Of a stretch of DNA of 64,000 nucleotides, positions 11,384 to 22,128 are shown piece after piece (the first letter of the stretch is position 1; each line of letters opens with the position of its first letter). Made by a program: the position numbers and the translations under genes. This DNA comes from Ophiura sarsii (taxonomy: Eukaryota > Echinodermata > Ophiuroidea > Amphilepidida > Ophiuridae). Below the pieces are notes generated by a model. That model made no database searches. It saw only the letters and a list, made by a program, of their open reading frames with translations, and had not been told where the DNA came from. The stretch spans positions 68,619,062 through 68,683,061 of the forward strand of contig CM069446.1 in the NCBI GenBank assembly GCA_035610835.1. Reading direction: 5' to 3'.

Positions 11384-11499
11384 TTCAACAACGAGAAAAC
11401 CCCCACAGTAATGATGAGGATGAGACACACACTTGATACAACGATCCAAACAATGATCAGATAGGTTAAGGCTGCCTTGTCACCCTGCGGAATCTCCAT
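11384..11499 (-). CDS. Exon: transmembrane segment following the GPS
   Basis: The acceptor TATTTAACAG precedes 11499 on the minus strand and the donor is AA|GTAAGT below 11384. The exon opens in phase 0 with MEIPQGDKAALTY and continues into a strongly hydrophobic run of about 25 residues (LIIVWIVVSSVCLILIITVG, then VFSLL). This is the expected position for the first membrane helix after a GPS. The initial ATG is probably just an internal methionine, because the GPS exon upstream also ends in phase 0. The exon lies about 10.5 kb from its upstream partner, and a 1.9-kb transposon starts 160 bases before it in transcript order. No N-terminal signal is present in this exon. Confidence 0.75.
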
Positions 11500-11659
11500 C
11501 TGTTAAATACGAAAGAATAGTTGTGAAATAATTGGATTAACAGTACATTCACACATTAATTTGAAGCTTATACTTGCAGACACTAACGAGAGCCATCCAT
11601 GTACGAGTTGTTGTTTGTTCTCTCAAAAGTATCTGTTTTCTTAATTTACACACATTATA

Positions 11660-13545
11660 GGGGAATATGGGGCAACTGGTCCGTGGGGCAAGTGGTCCGA
11701 AATGGACTTTGTATATATAATTATAAATTGCTTTGTAATTGTATGGGCATACTACTTTCTTTTTAACAGTACGACTTTTGTTGAAACTTGACATATCCTT
11801 ACCTTCTACAATCCAAAACATTTGGAACTTTAGGGTATTTACACATGTGATATTCTCCAGATCTTTGAAGCCACCTCCTTGAGTGACTGATTGAAAATTC
11901 ACAGATAGTATGGGCGATATATGAAGATGGGTTTAGATCATGTTTAATGTACTTTATATAATTGACAGATATGCAACAGTAAATATATACATGCAGTACA
12001 GTCGTCTTAAGATGCTAGGTGCATATTACATTTGATGGGTGCTATATTGTAGTGTGCGTAGGGACTTTCCGAAATATGATTAAAACCATAGGTTGTGGTT
12101 GAAATGACCGTAAAATGGCTCATTGCTAACATGGGACATTGGTAGTTTGGATTTGCGATCAATATTATCATTTAAAGAATACTTCAACTTAAATCATTAT
12201 CACGGGTATTCATTTGGTAGAGTTATTATTTTATGAATTTGCAAATAACAAAGTACACCATTTCTTATTTTATCTAAAGACACTTGTCTACTTGTAGGAC
12301 CCGAAAGCCGTAATATTTGCGAATTCAAAGATACTCTCTGGCTGAAGAAATCTGTGTAATGGCTAAAAACAAAAATGCAGTTTTGCCTTTTTTTCTGAAA
12401 TGTATTGGAGTTAGTGATTATTATGACAAATGGTGGTATGTTTTAAAACATTTTGGAGTAAAATTTATTACGTCGCAGGCGTGTTTGAATAATGTTTCAT
12501 CTCGACAAAGTGCGAAGTAATTTGTTGGGGCAAGTCGTCCGAAGGGTATGGGGCAAGTCTGGTCCGCCTGCAAAAACTTAATCAAAATTGTAAAATTCAT
12601 TTTGAAAATTAGTTGTTAGTTTCAATAAAACATGACTCGGTATTGAAATGTGAGTAGATTATGAAATAATATACATTCTTTCTAGTTCTTAGACATTTTG
12701 GGGCATTTTGGGTCTAATACCACTATTTCTGCTATTGAAGGATTACAATATGACATGAAATTGCTTTAGAATGGTTTAAAACCTCGGTATTGTGAATTAC
12801 ATCTTTATTATATTTTGAATGGTGTCTGTAAAGGTATTTGCAATGACGAAATATCATGATTTATTTATTTTATCCACTGCTTTTTGTATATATATATTAA
12901 CCGTTGGGTCATCATTGTCATATTGACTAACTTCCCCTATAACATGAAAAGCTGGCTAAATATCAAGATGGTTTATCATAAGTACTAAATGATGATTATA
13001 TGAAGTAAATAAATCATTAAAGAAAAGGGTATATATAGACAAATGTATGGGGCATCTGAATATCACAACCATGTAACCATTTAACTAGGTTCATACCGTT
13101 TTATCTAATCAATGTGCAGTCGAAAATTTCGCTTGCTTTGCACACCATTAGTATACTGCTATTTACACGTTAACCACGAAAACTGTATAAAACATGGGTT
13201 TTATGAGACATATATCCTTTTTACATATTAAATAACATGGACATGTGTTTGTAAAGAAAATACTGCCTAGTTTCCGTGTTGTCATTCACTGATTTCTGTG
13301 TATTCTAACCGTTAGAACATATAGGACCAGTTGCCCCAATAATGGGGTAACTGGTCCGTGCCAGGTAATGTTTTCAGTTAGTGGTAATTGGCCTTTTCTT
13401 TAGATCTTTTTTAACATTGATTATATGTTATATGTAAACAGTTACATGGGAGATATTTTCATAGCAATTCCATAAATATTTACACGAGCTTTAATCTTAT
13501 AGATCATGAAATATGCTTAACCGGACCAGTTGCCCCAACCTCCCC
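11660..13545. mobile_element. 1.9-kb TIR element with GGGGCAACTGGTCC termini
   Basis: The left end GGGGAATATGGGGCAACTGG and the right end (complement: GGGGAGGTTGGGGCAACTGG) form TIRs of about 26 bp, flanked by TA (11658-11659, 13546-13547). Further copies of the GGGGCAAGTGGTCC or GGACCAGTTGCCCC words lie at about 11688, 12523, 12550, 13323 and 13343. The termini are therefore internally duplicated. No transposase was recognised in any frame. It lies in the large intron upstream of the transmembrane exon. Confidence 0.75.
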
Positions 13546-13547
13546 TA

Positions 13548-14095
13548 GTCTATATTGGTCATCACGAGACAGTGACTTAACTGCGCATTCTACTAAATTG
13601 CAGCACATAACGAACGCGCCTACTCAAAGCGCTGACGTACAACGAGCGTTGAAAGACGGAAGGTGTTATTAGACTATGCATACGTGTGGGTTAAAAACTG
13701 CGCCTGTTACGTTGCTGTCCAGAGGAAGCCAAATAGAGTAGTACTGGGCTACATCGTTTACATCACATTTAATTCATTAATCCTTCTTTTTATAACATAA
13801 ATCAAAAATATCTTGTGAACGCTTTATTTTTCATAACCTAAATCAAAAATAAGTTAGTTCTCATAATAGTATTTTGTCGTTACATTTATAATATAATTCA
13901 TTACTTCATTATTAAGGTGTTTGGCGCAAATAAGATCCTGCCGAATGTTTTTGATAAGATGGCGTATCAAAAAGTTCCATCGATGTGCAACCCATTTCTA
14001 AAAATACAAATAGGGGTCACTGACTTCGTTTTTCCACGAGAATCATAATCATTAAAATATGCACATCGGCATAATTACAACCATACAAATAAGCC
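13548..14095. other. Intronic sequence, nothing recognised
   Basis: AT-rich with no tandem repeat, TIR or coding signal that could be supported. Confidence 0.55.
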
Positions 14096-16440
14096 CTAAC
14101 ATTGATCATTAATAAATCTAGTCATGTCTAACCATCCTAGTTTGGTAGAGGTTAAGAAGGTCTATTAATTGAAGAGTTATATTTAATTGAATTAGTTGTT
14201 CCCTTACAGAGTTATAGCTTATTCAACGTTTTGACTAAAATGTGCAAATAAGTTAATAATCATATTTATACACATGCAAATGAGATCTAGCTTGGACCAA
14301 TGGTGCAGCCGATCATGTTCTACAATACTGGCCCACTTGCAAGTTAATTACTCATTGTTTTCAAGATTAATGTTAAATCAGTCTATTTGTTGAAGGTTAT
14401 ATTTTAAAAAAAATAGTTGTTGTCATGGTTAAAGCGTTATAGCTAATTCAACATTTTGACTTAAATACGCAAATGAGCTCATTATCATATTTACAAAAAT
14501 GCAAATGACATCTACGAGGGTCATTCAATAAGTTCTACCTCCTACCTCATAACTTTATTATTATATGAGCCAGTCTTATCAAATATCACACGATTGTAGC
14601 TTGGAATCTCAGCTACAAATCCAATGTAAATTGATCTGAGTACTGGTTGTACTTTTTCGGATATGCAGTGAGAACCAAACCTCGATTTAGTGTGACGGAA
14701 ACGGATGAAAAACAGCAAAACATCGCCGAAATGCTTTTCAATTATCCTATTGTAAGAGGCAAAACATACCTATCGGTCAATTATAACCGTTCTAAATGTC
14801 AGATATCTCTTTAACAGACTGTAAACAATAAAGTTGACTGATTGGTTTGGAAAAATATGCCCTCTGATTAGCCAAATCCAGGTCAGGACAACCATTCAGT
14901 TTACCCCTCCCCTAAAGAACCCTGTAAAAGTCATATTTTACTTTCATGATAACTAAGCGATCTTCAATATATCGAACTAAATGGAGGGATTTAAAGTCTG
15001 TCAAAGCGATAATTTTCTATCATTGACTACCTGATTGACTATTCTGAAGGTTTCACATAAGTAAAACTCATAAAGTGACTATTATGGTAAAGATTTAACA
15101 TTCGAGGCATCATTGTGGCTTAAGTTGTAACGGCGAAAATTTGACAGATGGCAGTATTCTGGTATGCCAAAGGCATAGCAATACATTTGAGTTGATAGTA
15201 CACTATTTGCAAGCCTACAAGAGTTAATATTGTTTACAATCTTATCTATACATGATAATACTGTAATATATTCAGATATCATTCATTCATTTCCATTTTC
15301 AGTATTTAAATCATGCTCTTATATCTAACCATACAATACGAAAAAACACCAGAAAACATGTGTATATTTTCAAGGTAATTTTCTGTGTCCGTTGTCCTAA
15401 ATCTCTCTCTAGCTTTGACCGCGTCATAACAAAAGTGAAACAGATATCAATAATCATTTACTACACATTTGTAGCTATGATTCGGAGCTATAATCATGAC
15501 AAATGTCATGAGGTTGACATTAATATTAGCGATGTTATGGGGGAGGAGGTAGAACTTATTGAATGACCCTCGTAGCTTGAACCAATGGTGCAGCCGACCA
15601 TGTTCTGCAATTCTAGCTAACTTGGGAGTGTATTACTCATTCTTTTCAATGATAGGTTTGACCAAAATATGCAAATGAGGTCATTCGCATAATTACAACA
15701 ATAAAAATAACCATCCTAAGATTGGTAGAGGTTAAATACGTTTGTTAGATGAAGAGTTATATTTAATTGAATTAGTTGTTCTCTTACAGAGTTATAGCTA
15801 GCTAATTCAACATTTTGACAAAATATGCAAATGAGCTATCATATTTACACAAATGCAAATGAGATATAATTTAGCTTGAACCAATGGAGCAGCCGATCAT
15901 GTCCTACAATACAAGCTAACTTGGAAGTGTATTACTCATTGTTTTCAAAATTAAAGATTTGACCAAAATATGCAAATGAGCTCATTAACATAATTACAAC
16001 AATACAAATAAGCCCTAGCATTGATCACTGATAGGTGTGGTCATGTCTAACCATCCTAGTTCTGGTAGAGGTTAAATCAGTCTATTTGTTGAAGATTATA
16101 TTTAATTAAATGAGTTGTTGTCTTAAAGCGAATATAGCCAATTCAACAATTTGACTAAAATATGCAAATGAGCTAATTATCATATTAACACAAAATACTA
16201 ACGAGATCTAGCTTGGACCAATGGTGCAGGCGATCATGTTCTACCATACTGGCCAACTTGGAAGTTTATCACTAATTTTCAAAATTCTGAGCCAAATGAA
16301 AGATTTGACCAAAATATGCAAATTAGCTCATAAGCATAATTGCAACATAAGCCCTAACATTGATCACTGGTTGGCCTGGTCCTGTCCAACCATCCTAGTT
16401 TTGGAAGATATTAAATCAGTCTATTTGTTGAAAATTTAAG
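14096..16440. repeat. Tandem repeat (about 300-340 bp unit) rich in ATGCAAAT, split by a mariner-like element
   Basis: Units share CATGTCTAACCATCCTAG, GTTATATTTAATTGAATTAG, TTTTGACTAAAATATGCAAA, GAGATCTAGCTTGGACCAAT and GGTGCAGCCGATCATGTTCT. Copies of the GCTTGRACCAATGG block lie at about 14290, 15576, 15876 and 16213. The octamer ATGCAAAT occurs at about 14274, 14499, 15669, 15826, 15853, 15968, 16162 and 16316. The array lies in an intron of the minus-strand gene. Confidence 0.88.
14515..15572. mobile_element. 1058-bp non-autonomous mariner-like element, copy 2
   Basis: Same termini as the 984-bp element (CGAGGGTCATTCAATAAGTT and its complement), flanked by TA (14513-14514, 15573-15574). 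Internal blocks match copy 1, for example the segment around CATTGTGGCTTAAGTTGTAA at about 15110. It inserted into the TA of the repeat's ATCTAGCTTG word, whose intact form is seen in neighbouring units. No transposase is visible. Confidence 0.9.
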
Positions 16441-16535
16441 TGTAATTTAATAAGTCATTGCAAAATCCCTGCTACTCGCTCTTCAGATGATCTTCCAATC
16501 CCACCCTCTCCAGACAATCTCCCTGCTTTCGCTCC

Positions 16536-16570
<35 letters not shown>

Positions 16571-17501
16571 CATAAAATAAATCCTGTTTACGTGCCTGGT
16601 GTCAATCCTTCAGAGTGCTAATGAATATACAGGTATCCTAATTTCACGTCCCGGCCATGTTCATTTGGCACCGTTTATAATAGCTGCTGCCTTTTAAAAG
16701 GTATGTGTATGATTGTGTTATAAGGGTGTTCCAAAATTTAGTTGGGGCGGGGCAACTTGCAGGATGGATGGGTGAGTGATCGTAGGATCATTAGGCATGT
16801 TGGGAACAAAGCCACTCACATATACTATTCATCAAGTGAACTTGATTGTTTACTTCATTTAGCCAAAGATCACCACAGTGGCATATCCAGGGAGAGCAGC
16901 AGGCCCCCCCCCCCCACCCCCCCCCCCCCCCCCCCACACCCAAAGAGTAAAAAGTAAAAAGGAGGTGGAGATAAAGGAAGAAGAGGAGGACGGTAGGGAC
17001 CAGAGTAAGGATCATAGGCGGCGCAGATGTGATGGTGGGAGAGGGGTGTACGGAGTCAAGTGTTTGGTAAATTTCCCTCATATTCAAATTCAAACTTAAT
17101 GAACATTAGAACATGATTGTATGCTCAAATCCAAATTACTTCAAACATTTTTGTAATCGTCTTCTTTTCTCTCCGTATTCCCTATATACCAGTGACGCCG
17201 GAAGCAACAATATTTAGGTGAGATACTTTATAATGTTGAAACCTGTAGGATAAAAATGTGCGCGATATACGCGCATAAATGTTCAGATTATCAAAACTAA
17301 AAAGGTCCAGAAAAACGTTCCTGAATCCATCTTGTTCACCTTGAAAATAATGAAACATAAAAACTATTTCGCAATTGCGCAGAAATTGGCAATTTTAACA
17401 CTAAAAGTATGATGTGATTTGGCCAAACCTTTTTGACCCTCCTTGAGTACCCAATAACTTTTGCCCCCCCCCCCCCCCCCCCCCTCGGCAAACTCAACCT
17501 G

Positions 17502-17532
<31 letters not shown>

Positions 17533-17600
17533 ACACACACCACCACCAATTCACCCACCAACGTATTTTGGAATATTCTCTAAGGATAGGCATACACTAT
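16441..17600. repeat. Homopolymeric C tracts and a CA run
   Basis: Runs of C lie at about 16537-16569 (33 bases), 16903-16935 (C-rich), 17464-17484 and 17502-17518, followed by (CA)n at about 17519-17540. Open frames over these tracts encode only poly-Pro or poly-Gly and are not credible genes. The sequence between the tracts is unremarkable. Confidence 0.9.
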
Positions 17601-18840
17601 AACGTTTGATCAACGGCACAAACATGTTAAACCCTTTTTAGGTTTACCCAATAGAAATTCGTCTATGGTCACGCGTTATGAACTCGCCTCCCAATAGGGT
17701 GGTGCCGTTACATTTTTTAGTTTCATGCTGTAATTTTCCTCAAATATTTTTAAAACCACAAAAGCTATCTCAACAAATTTGGTATCATTTTAAAGCCCTA
17801 ATAACAAGCTATCTGCCTGCAAAATGGCATTGGTATAGCTAATACAGAATGGGAGATACAGCTGTTTGATGTTTGGGGACCAGGGGTGGTGCTGGAAGGG
17901 GTGTTTCTGGAAGGGGTGCCGCCTGTACAAACTCAATGGGGTTAATCCCATGTTTTGTTCTTTTTACAATAACTAGTCATCTCCTAATGTTACAAACACC
18001 ATTCTGGTCCCATTTTAAAGGATAATTAGTAGTCTTTAAGTATGTGGTTCAACAGACTTGTCAACTATTTGTAACAACTAATTAATTATGGATAAGACAA
18101 TGAACATCAGCTTTCTTCCTATTCGCTACACAGTAAACATGAATAATCAGCCTCAATTTACCGGATTTATAAAAATGACAATAACAGAAAAAGTTTTCAA
18201 CCTATGATAGCAAAAGTATACATTTTGGAAAGCTTGTAACTAGAGGAATTCAGAAATGCAGTTTATATCAGGGAAGGGTTCATCCTTAAACAAATATTTT
18301 TGAAAATTCTAAAAATATATAAAATAAAAATTGGAGATATTCACTAGCCGGTATAATTACCATACCGACGTAGTAACTTTAACAAATATATATCATCTAA
18401 TGGGTAATTTCATGAGGAATTCAAATATGTAAAGTAAATAATGATAGGGGTAGGTATAAAAAATATATGGATCTCGAATTAAAAATTAAAAACTCTGATA
18501 TTTTTCCGAACATTTCCGATCATACCATTTTAGTTCTTAGTCGTACTATAATTTTAATGGCATATTTGGTTTCCTCATGAAATTTCCCTTCAGAAAATAT
18601 ATACTTTTACTACCTCAGGGGGGTATACAAGCAAATATAAATGTGTAAAGTTAAAATCATGTCGTGAAAGCCAAAATCCGTGTGTAACGCGAAAGGAGGC
18701 GAGCTTAAAACACATGACCCTATCCGTACGGGCGTGATCAATGATCATGACATACTTTATATCAAATAAATTACCATACAAACGCAAACCCATGGTCTTG
18801 CTTAAATGTAAACAGGTAGTAGCGTATCTCGGGGGAGGTG
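17601..18840. other. Intronic sequence, nothing recognised
   Basis: AT-rich. A short, poorly conserved inverted similarity around GGAGGCGAG (17684-17695 and 18694-18702) may mark a decayed element, but this is not strong enough to call. Confidence 0.5.
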
Positions 18841-18841
18841 T

Positions 18842-19175
18842 GGGGGGGGGGGGGGGGGGGGGGGGGGGGTTGACCGGGAAGACAAACTCAAACTACCGGG
18901 CTAAAAAGGTGAAGGGATAGGAAGAAAGGGAACGGAGGAGGAGAAAACGGGGAGGAAAGGAAAAAGGGGGAAGGGAAGATGAGGAAAAGAAGGGAGGTAG
19001 GGGAAAGAGGGGAGGAAAACGGAAAGGTAAAGAAAGAAAGAAGAGGAAGAGGAGGAAGATAAAAATGGAAGGGAAGGGATAAGGAAAGGGAAAAACAAAG
19101 GGAAGAGAGGGAGGCAAAGGATTGTGAGGATAGTTGATAAGAAAGAGAAATAAGAGAAAATCAAAAAGGAACTTC
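18842..19175 (+). repeat. 28-bp G run followed by an approximately 265-bp purine-rich strand
   Basis: An uninterrupted G run (18842-18869) is followed, after about 35 mixed bases, by about 18905-19170 composed almost only of A and G (GGAAGAAAGGGAA-like words). Homopurine tracts of this length can adopt triplex (H-DNA) structure. Apparent open frames on the other strand encode Pro/Ser/Phe-rich low-complexity sequence. Confidence 0.9.
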
Positions 19176-19310
19176 TATGACTTTCCTTAAGATTATCACC
19201 CCACCACAACTTTAGAATATCAATTATCAATATAGAAGCTTTAGAACGAACATGTATATACAATAATGATGGCCGGATTCGTCAATGATGACCACAAAGA
19301 CCCGGTGCAC

Positions 19311-19670
19311 GCTTTATGGACTCAGAATACTTCTAACCCCAACTTTTACAAAAGGAAATAAATCAGTTGAAAAAGTGGTCCTAGTGGTATCGAACGGTGA
19401 ATCCTCTGCATCGGTATGCACATAACTCAACCACTAGACTAGCGAGAGTTGAACTGGCCTAAACATGATTTTAAGCCCTCTTATTATCATGGAATAAAGC
19501 AATACTACCATGTATTGGTTATTTCACCCCACGCTAGTCTAGTGGTAGAGTTATGTGCCTTGCAATGCAGAGGTCCATGGATCAATTCCCACTAGGACCA
19601 CTTTTTCAACTGATTTATTTCCTTTGGCAAAAGTTGGGGTTAGAAATATTCTAAGTCCACAAAGTGTGTA
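19311..19670. repeat. Inverted pair of tRNA-like SINE pieces
   Basis: About 19315-19445 and 19530-19665 are inverted complements (arms about 130 bp, spacer about 85 bp). The plus-strand right copy begins GCTAGTCTAGTGGTAGAG, continues with CCTTGCAATGCAGAGGTC and has GGATCAATTCC, which resembles a pol III B box, then CACTAGGACCA. This looks like the tRNA-related head of a SINE with a shared tail (CAACTGATTTATTTCCTTTG, AAAAGTTGGGGTTAGAA). The other arm is more diverged in the tRNA-like part. Confidence 0.7.
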
Positions 19671-20470
19671 GTTCCTACCTTGTCAACCCCGGTGATAGTA
19701 TTATTATTTAACCAATAATCCATTTATTTACAACGAACGGATTTTGAATGTGACATTTTGCCATGTTATACCATATCTGAATGTTTACTCTCGCACAAAA
19801 TGTTTGTAATGTAATCATAGTCCTTATTTTTTAAAGAACGGTAAAAAACGTTGACATTTTCGATCGCAAAATATGGCGTCATTTTTGCACGGGCTTCATT
19901 GATCGACTGGACGTGGTGAGACGTTTTGCATTATTTCATTATGTCGGAAATTAAGGAGTGAAACTTATTGATGGTACAGAGTGTATTTGATGGAGGACTA
20001 ATGTTTACCAACGTAATATTTTTTTGAACTTGACAAACATGGGATGTTATTTTAAGCATCCCCCTCGTGGGCCATTGACACGCCCTGATGAAACGGAAAC
20101 GAACTAGTGACAATTTCTTTGAACAATTGGTTTGAATATCGTAGACCAGTAGAATCTAACTGATATTGGGAAAAACCAGGACATATTGCCCAACCGCGAT
20201 TTGTTTGGCTTAAAATGTAGGAAATTACATCCTCAACCACCAAATGAAAATGCAATACTGCAACTGATGAGAAACTCCAAATATTTTCTCCAGAAAATTG
20301 AGAAAAAGAAGAAAATTACTTATTTTGACTGAACCATTTCACCCGTGAGACCCACAATGGTTGAGGAGTCTTTACGTACATTTTGAGTCAAAACAATCGC
20401 GGTTGGGAGGTATGTCCGGGATGCGGAATAATTAGCCAACCAACATTTGGATAGGCTAGTTAAAATGCGT
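19671..20470. other. Intronic sequence, nothing recognised
   Basis: No repeat or coding signal could be supported. Two similar words mentioning CGCGATTGTTT/CGCGGTTGGG (about 20195 and 20395) are in opposite orientation but short. Confidence 0.5.
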
Positions 20471-20477
20471 AATAATA

Positions 20478-20720
20478 ACATTGTAGCTCAGTCGTAGTTC
20501 ACAGAAAGCTCGCTGCACGCTATTCGACTTACCCACGTTTTATTGTATTAGACCTAGTATATAGGCCTATATTGTTAAAACAGATTAGCTGTATTCCGTA
20601 AAAATCATATTGATTAAAATTCCAATCGATGTCAGCCAACTCCTCGCGGTCTAATGGCTATCGAACAGGGCTCATGAACGAAAGGTTACTGGTGTAAGAT
20701 GCTCTAAATATTGTATTGTC
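20478..20720 (+). repeat. SINE-like repeat, copy 1 (uninterrupted)
   Basis: It starts TGTAGCTCAGTCGTAGTTCA and runs through CGCTGCACGCTATTCG, AAACAGATTAGCTGTATTCC and TTAAAATTCCAATCGATGTC. It ends with CCAACTCCTCGCGGTCTAAT, GGCTATCGAACAGGG and GAACGAAAGGTTACTGG. It preserves the site that is interrupted at 21460 in copy 2. Confidence 0.7.
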
Positions 20721-21079
20721 TAATTTAAACGGATCGAGGCGATTGACGACCCACGATAAACACATAGGCCCTGCCCATTGGTATCACTGTCAGGTCTAAG
20801 TGCTATGACGTCACGTAATAGTGTCCAATCGTGGGACAGTCGCTTCCCCAGTAGTCATACTGAGATTTCCTATTAGGTGGAGAAGTAACTTTAGACCAGT
20901 TGCGTCTTGACAGTTAGTCGAAGAAACTATCTCTCACCTGTCTCTCCAGTGGGGGAAATCTCAGAATAATTAGAGAGAAGTAGCCTGGTTATTGGTTGAA
21001 GATTAAAGAATGTAGAATCGACATGATGATGGTCTAAGTGTCTTTACTGTGTGATCAAAACCCCTTCGTGTTTAACAGT

Positions 21080-21150
21080 GGGAGTTTATGTTAAAGTACT
21101 CAAGTCAGGGTATTTGGAGATAAACCCACTCGGTACACTGGTTCGAATCC
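21080..21150 (+). repeat. tRNA-like fragment with a perfect B box
   Basis: GGTTCGAATCC (about 21138-21148) matches the pol III B-box consensus exactly and lies after an approximately 50-bp tRNA-like stretch. A cloverleaf could not be drawn, so it is called SINE-derived rather than a tRNA gene. Confidence 0.45.
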
Positions 21151-21287
21151 CTGTGTCGTAGAATTTTGCGTATAAATCTGGCTTGATATTTTTTCCACAT
21201 AGGAAATAATGTAATTTTTAAGTACAAGTGCAAAACACTCGTATACATAGTTTCAATCCAAATGTTGTTTACGGTAAATAAATTCGC

Positions 21288-21935
21288 GTCCGGGGTAGCT
21301 CGGGCGTAGTTCACAGACAGCTTGATGTACGCTATACATATTCGCCTTACGCACGTTTAATTGTATATATTTATTGTTAAAACAGATTAGCTTTATTCCG
21401 TAAAACTCATATCGATTAAAATTCCAATCGCTGTCAGCCATTCAACTCCTCGTGGTCTATTAAAGGGACATTAAGTGTTGTTGAAAATTTTAAATGTTTA
21501 AAAATTTACTTCAGATTTCAAGATGAACATTTAAAATTGCCATTATTGTTGTTTCTACTAACAAAAACACAGCAAAACTTGATTAAAACAATATCATCGC
21601 TATTTATTGAAAAACGCCCTCTATGCAAATATGGTTCGCGTTATGTATCACGCGTACTGCAGACTGTCGGACGTAAAATGCTCGTCCCGCGGGACGAGCA
21701 TTTTTGAATCGACGTTTTCTTGTACAAAGAGAGCTGATTTTTCTTAATCCTTATAGGTGTAAGTTCATACATGTAATACAATTATAAAAATAAACTAATC
21801 TCAGTTTTTATGATAATTGAGGGCGCTGCCTCCAACACATCTCTTAGTGTCCCTTTAATGGCTAGCGAACAGGGCCCATGAATGAAAGGTTACTGGTTTG
21901 AATCCCGGTGACCAGTCTAATCGGTGCTTGTCTGC
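21288..21935 (+). repeat. SINE-like repeat, copy 2, split by a TTAA-flanked MITE
   Basis: Same block order as 20478-20720, from GGGTAGCTCGGGCGTAGTTC to CAACTCCTCGTGGTCTAT at 21460. After the MITE it resumes at 21855 with TTAATGGCTAGCGAACAGGG and reaches CTGGTTTGAATCCCGGTG, a B-box-like word (GGTTTGAATCC). Confidence 0.7.
21464..21854. mobile_element. 391-bp TTAA-flanked MITE (AGGGACA family), copy 1
   Basis: The ends AGGGACATTAAG and CTTAGTGTCCCT are flanked on both sides by TTAA. Near the middle is a perfect 24-nt palindrome at 21678-21701 centred on CCCGCGGG. A 398-bp copy lies at 32638-33035 and a terminal fragment at 24669-24750. A TTAA duplication is the hallmark of piggyBac-type insertion (established for that superfamily); assignment of this family is inference. 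Confidence 0.82.
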
Positions 21936-22025
21936 TTCAAAAATCGCTGCATTGGAGTATTATTCAGATTAGAGATACTATTTTCCACTACACAGTACTT
22001 GCAACATAATACGATGACTACTTAC

Positions 22026-22128
22026 GGTTGTCACCTGCATGAGAACAGCAAAACTGGTCATGTGATCGCAAGAGCAGATAACACGTGACTCCTCATCGAA
22101 TGTGATGCAGCCTTCACCAGACCACTGT
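22026..22128 (-). CDS. Exon: GPS autoproteolysis motif
   Basis: Minus-strand acceptor TTTTATCCACCAG precedes 22128; donor ACC|GTAAGT follows 22026. The first base completes a Glu codon begun in the previous exon. Thirty-four codons follow: QWSGEGCITFDEESRVICS, then CDHMTSFAVLMQVTT. This supplies the conserved Trp, the Gly-Cys, the Cys-x-Cys pair and His-Met/Thr, where self-cleavage is expected between Met and Thr, followed by the Ser-Phe-Ala-Val strand. With the Cys of the upstream exon (23807-23871) the motif has all its disulfide cysteines. An earlier possible donor (CAG|GTGACA) would drop three residues; GTAAGT is the better match. This is the most secure exon of the gene. Confidence 0.9.

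Noticed and set aside
16742..17593. Proline- and glycine-rich open frames
   Set aside because: They are translations of homopolymeric C and CA runs.
18893..19263. 74- and 120-codon frames rich in Phe, Pro, Ser and Leu on the minus strand
   Set aside because: They are the pyrimidine complement of the homopurine tract.
21080..21150. Functional tRNA gene
   Set aside because: Only the B box is convincing. No acceptor stem or anticodon arm could be paired, so it is treated as SINE-derived.
22026..22040. Alternative donor CAG|GTGACA for the GPS exon
   Set aside because: ACC|GTAAGT nine bases downstream in the transcript is a much better donor and preserves phase equally.
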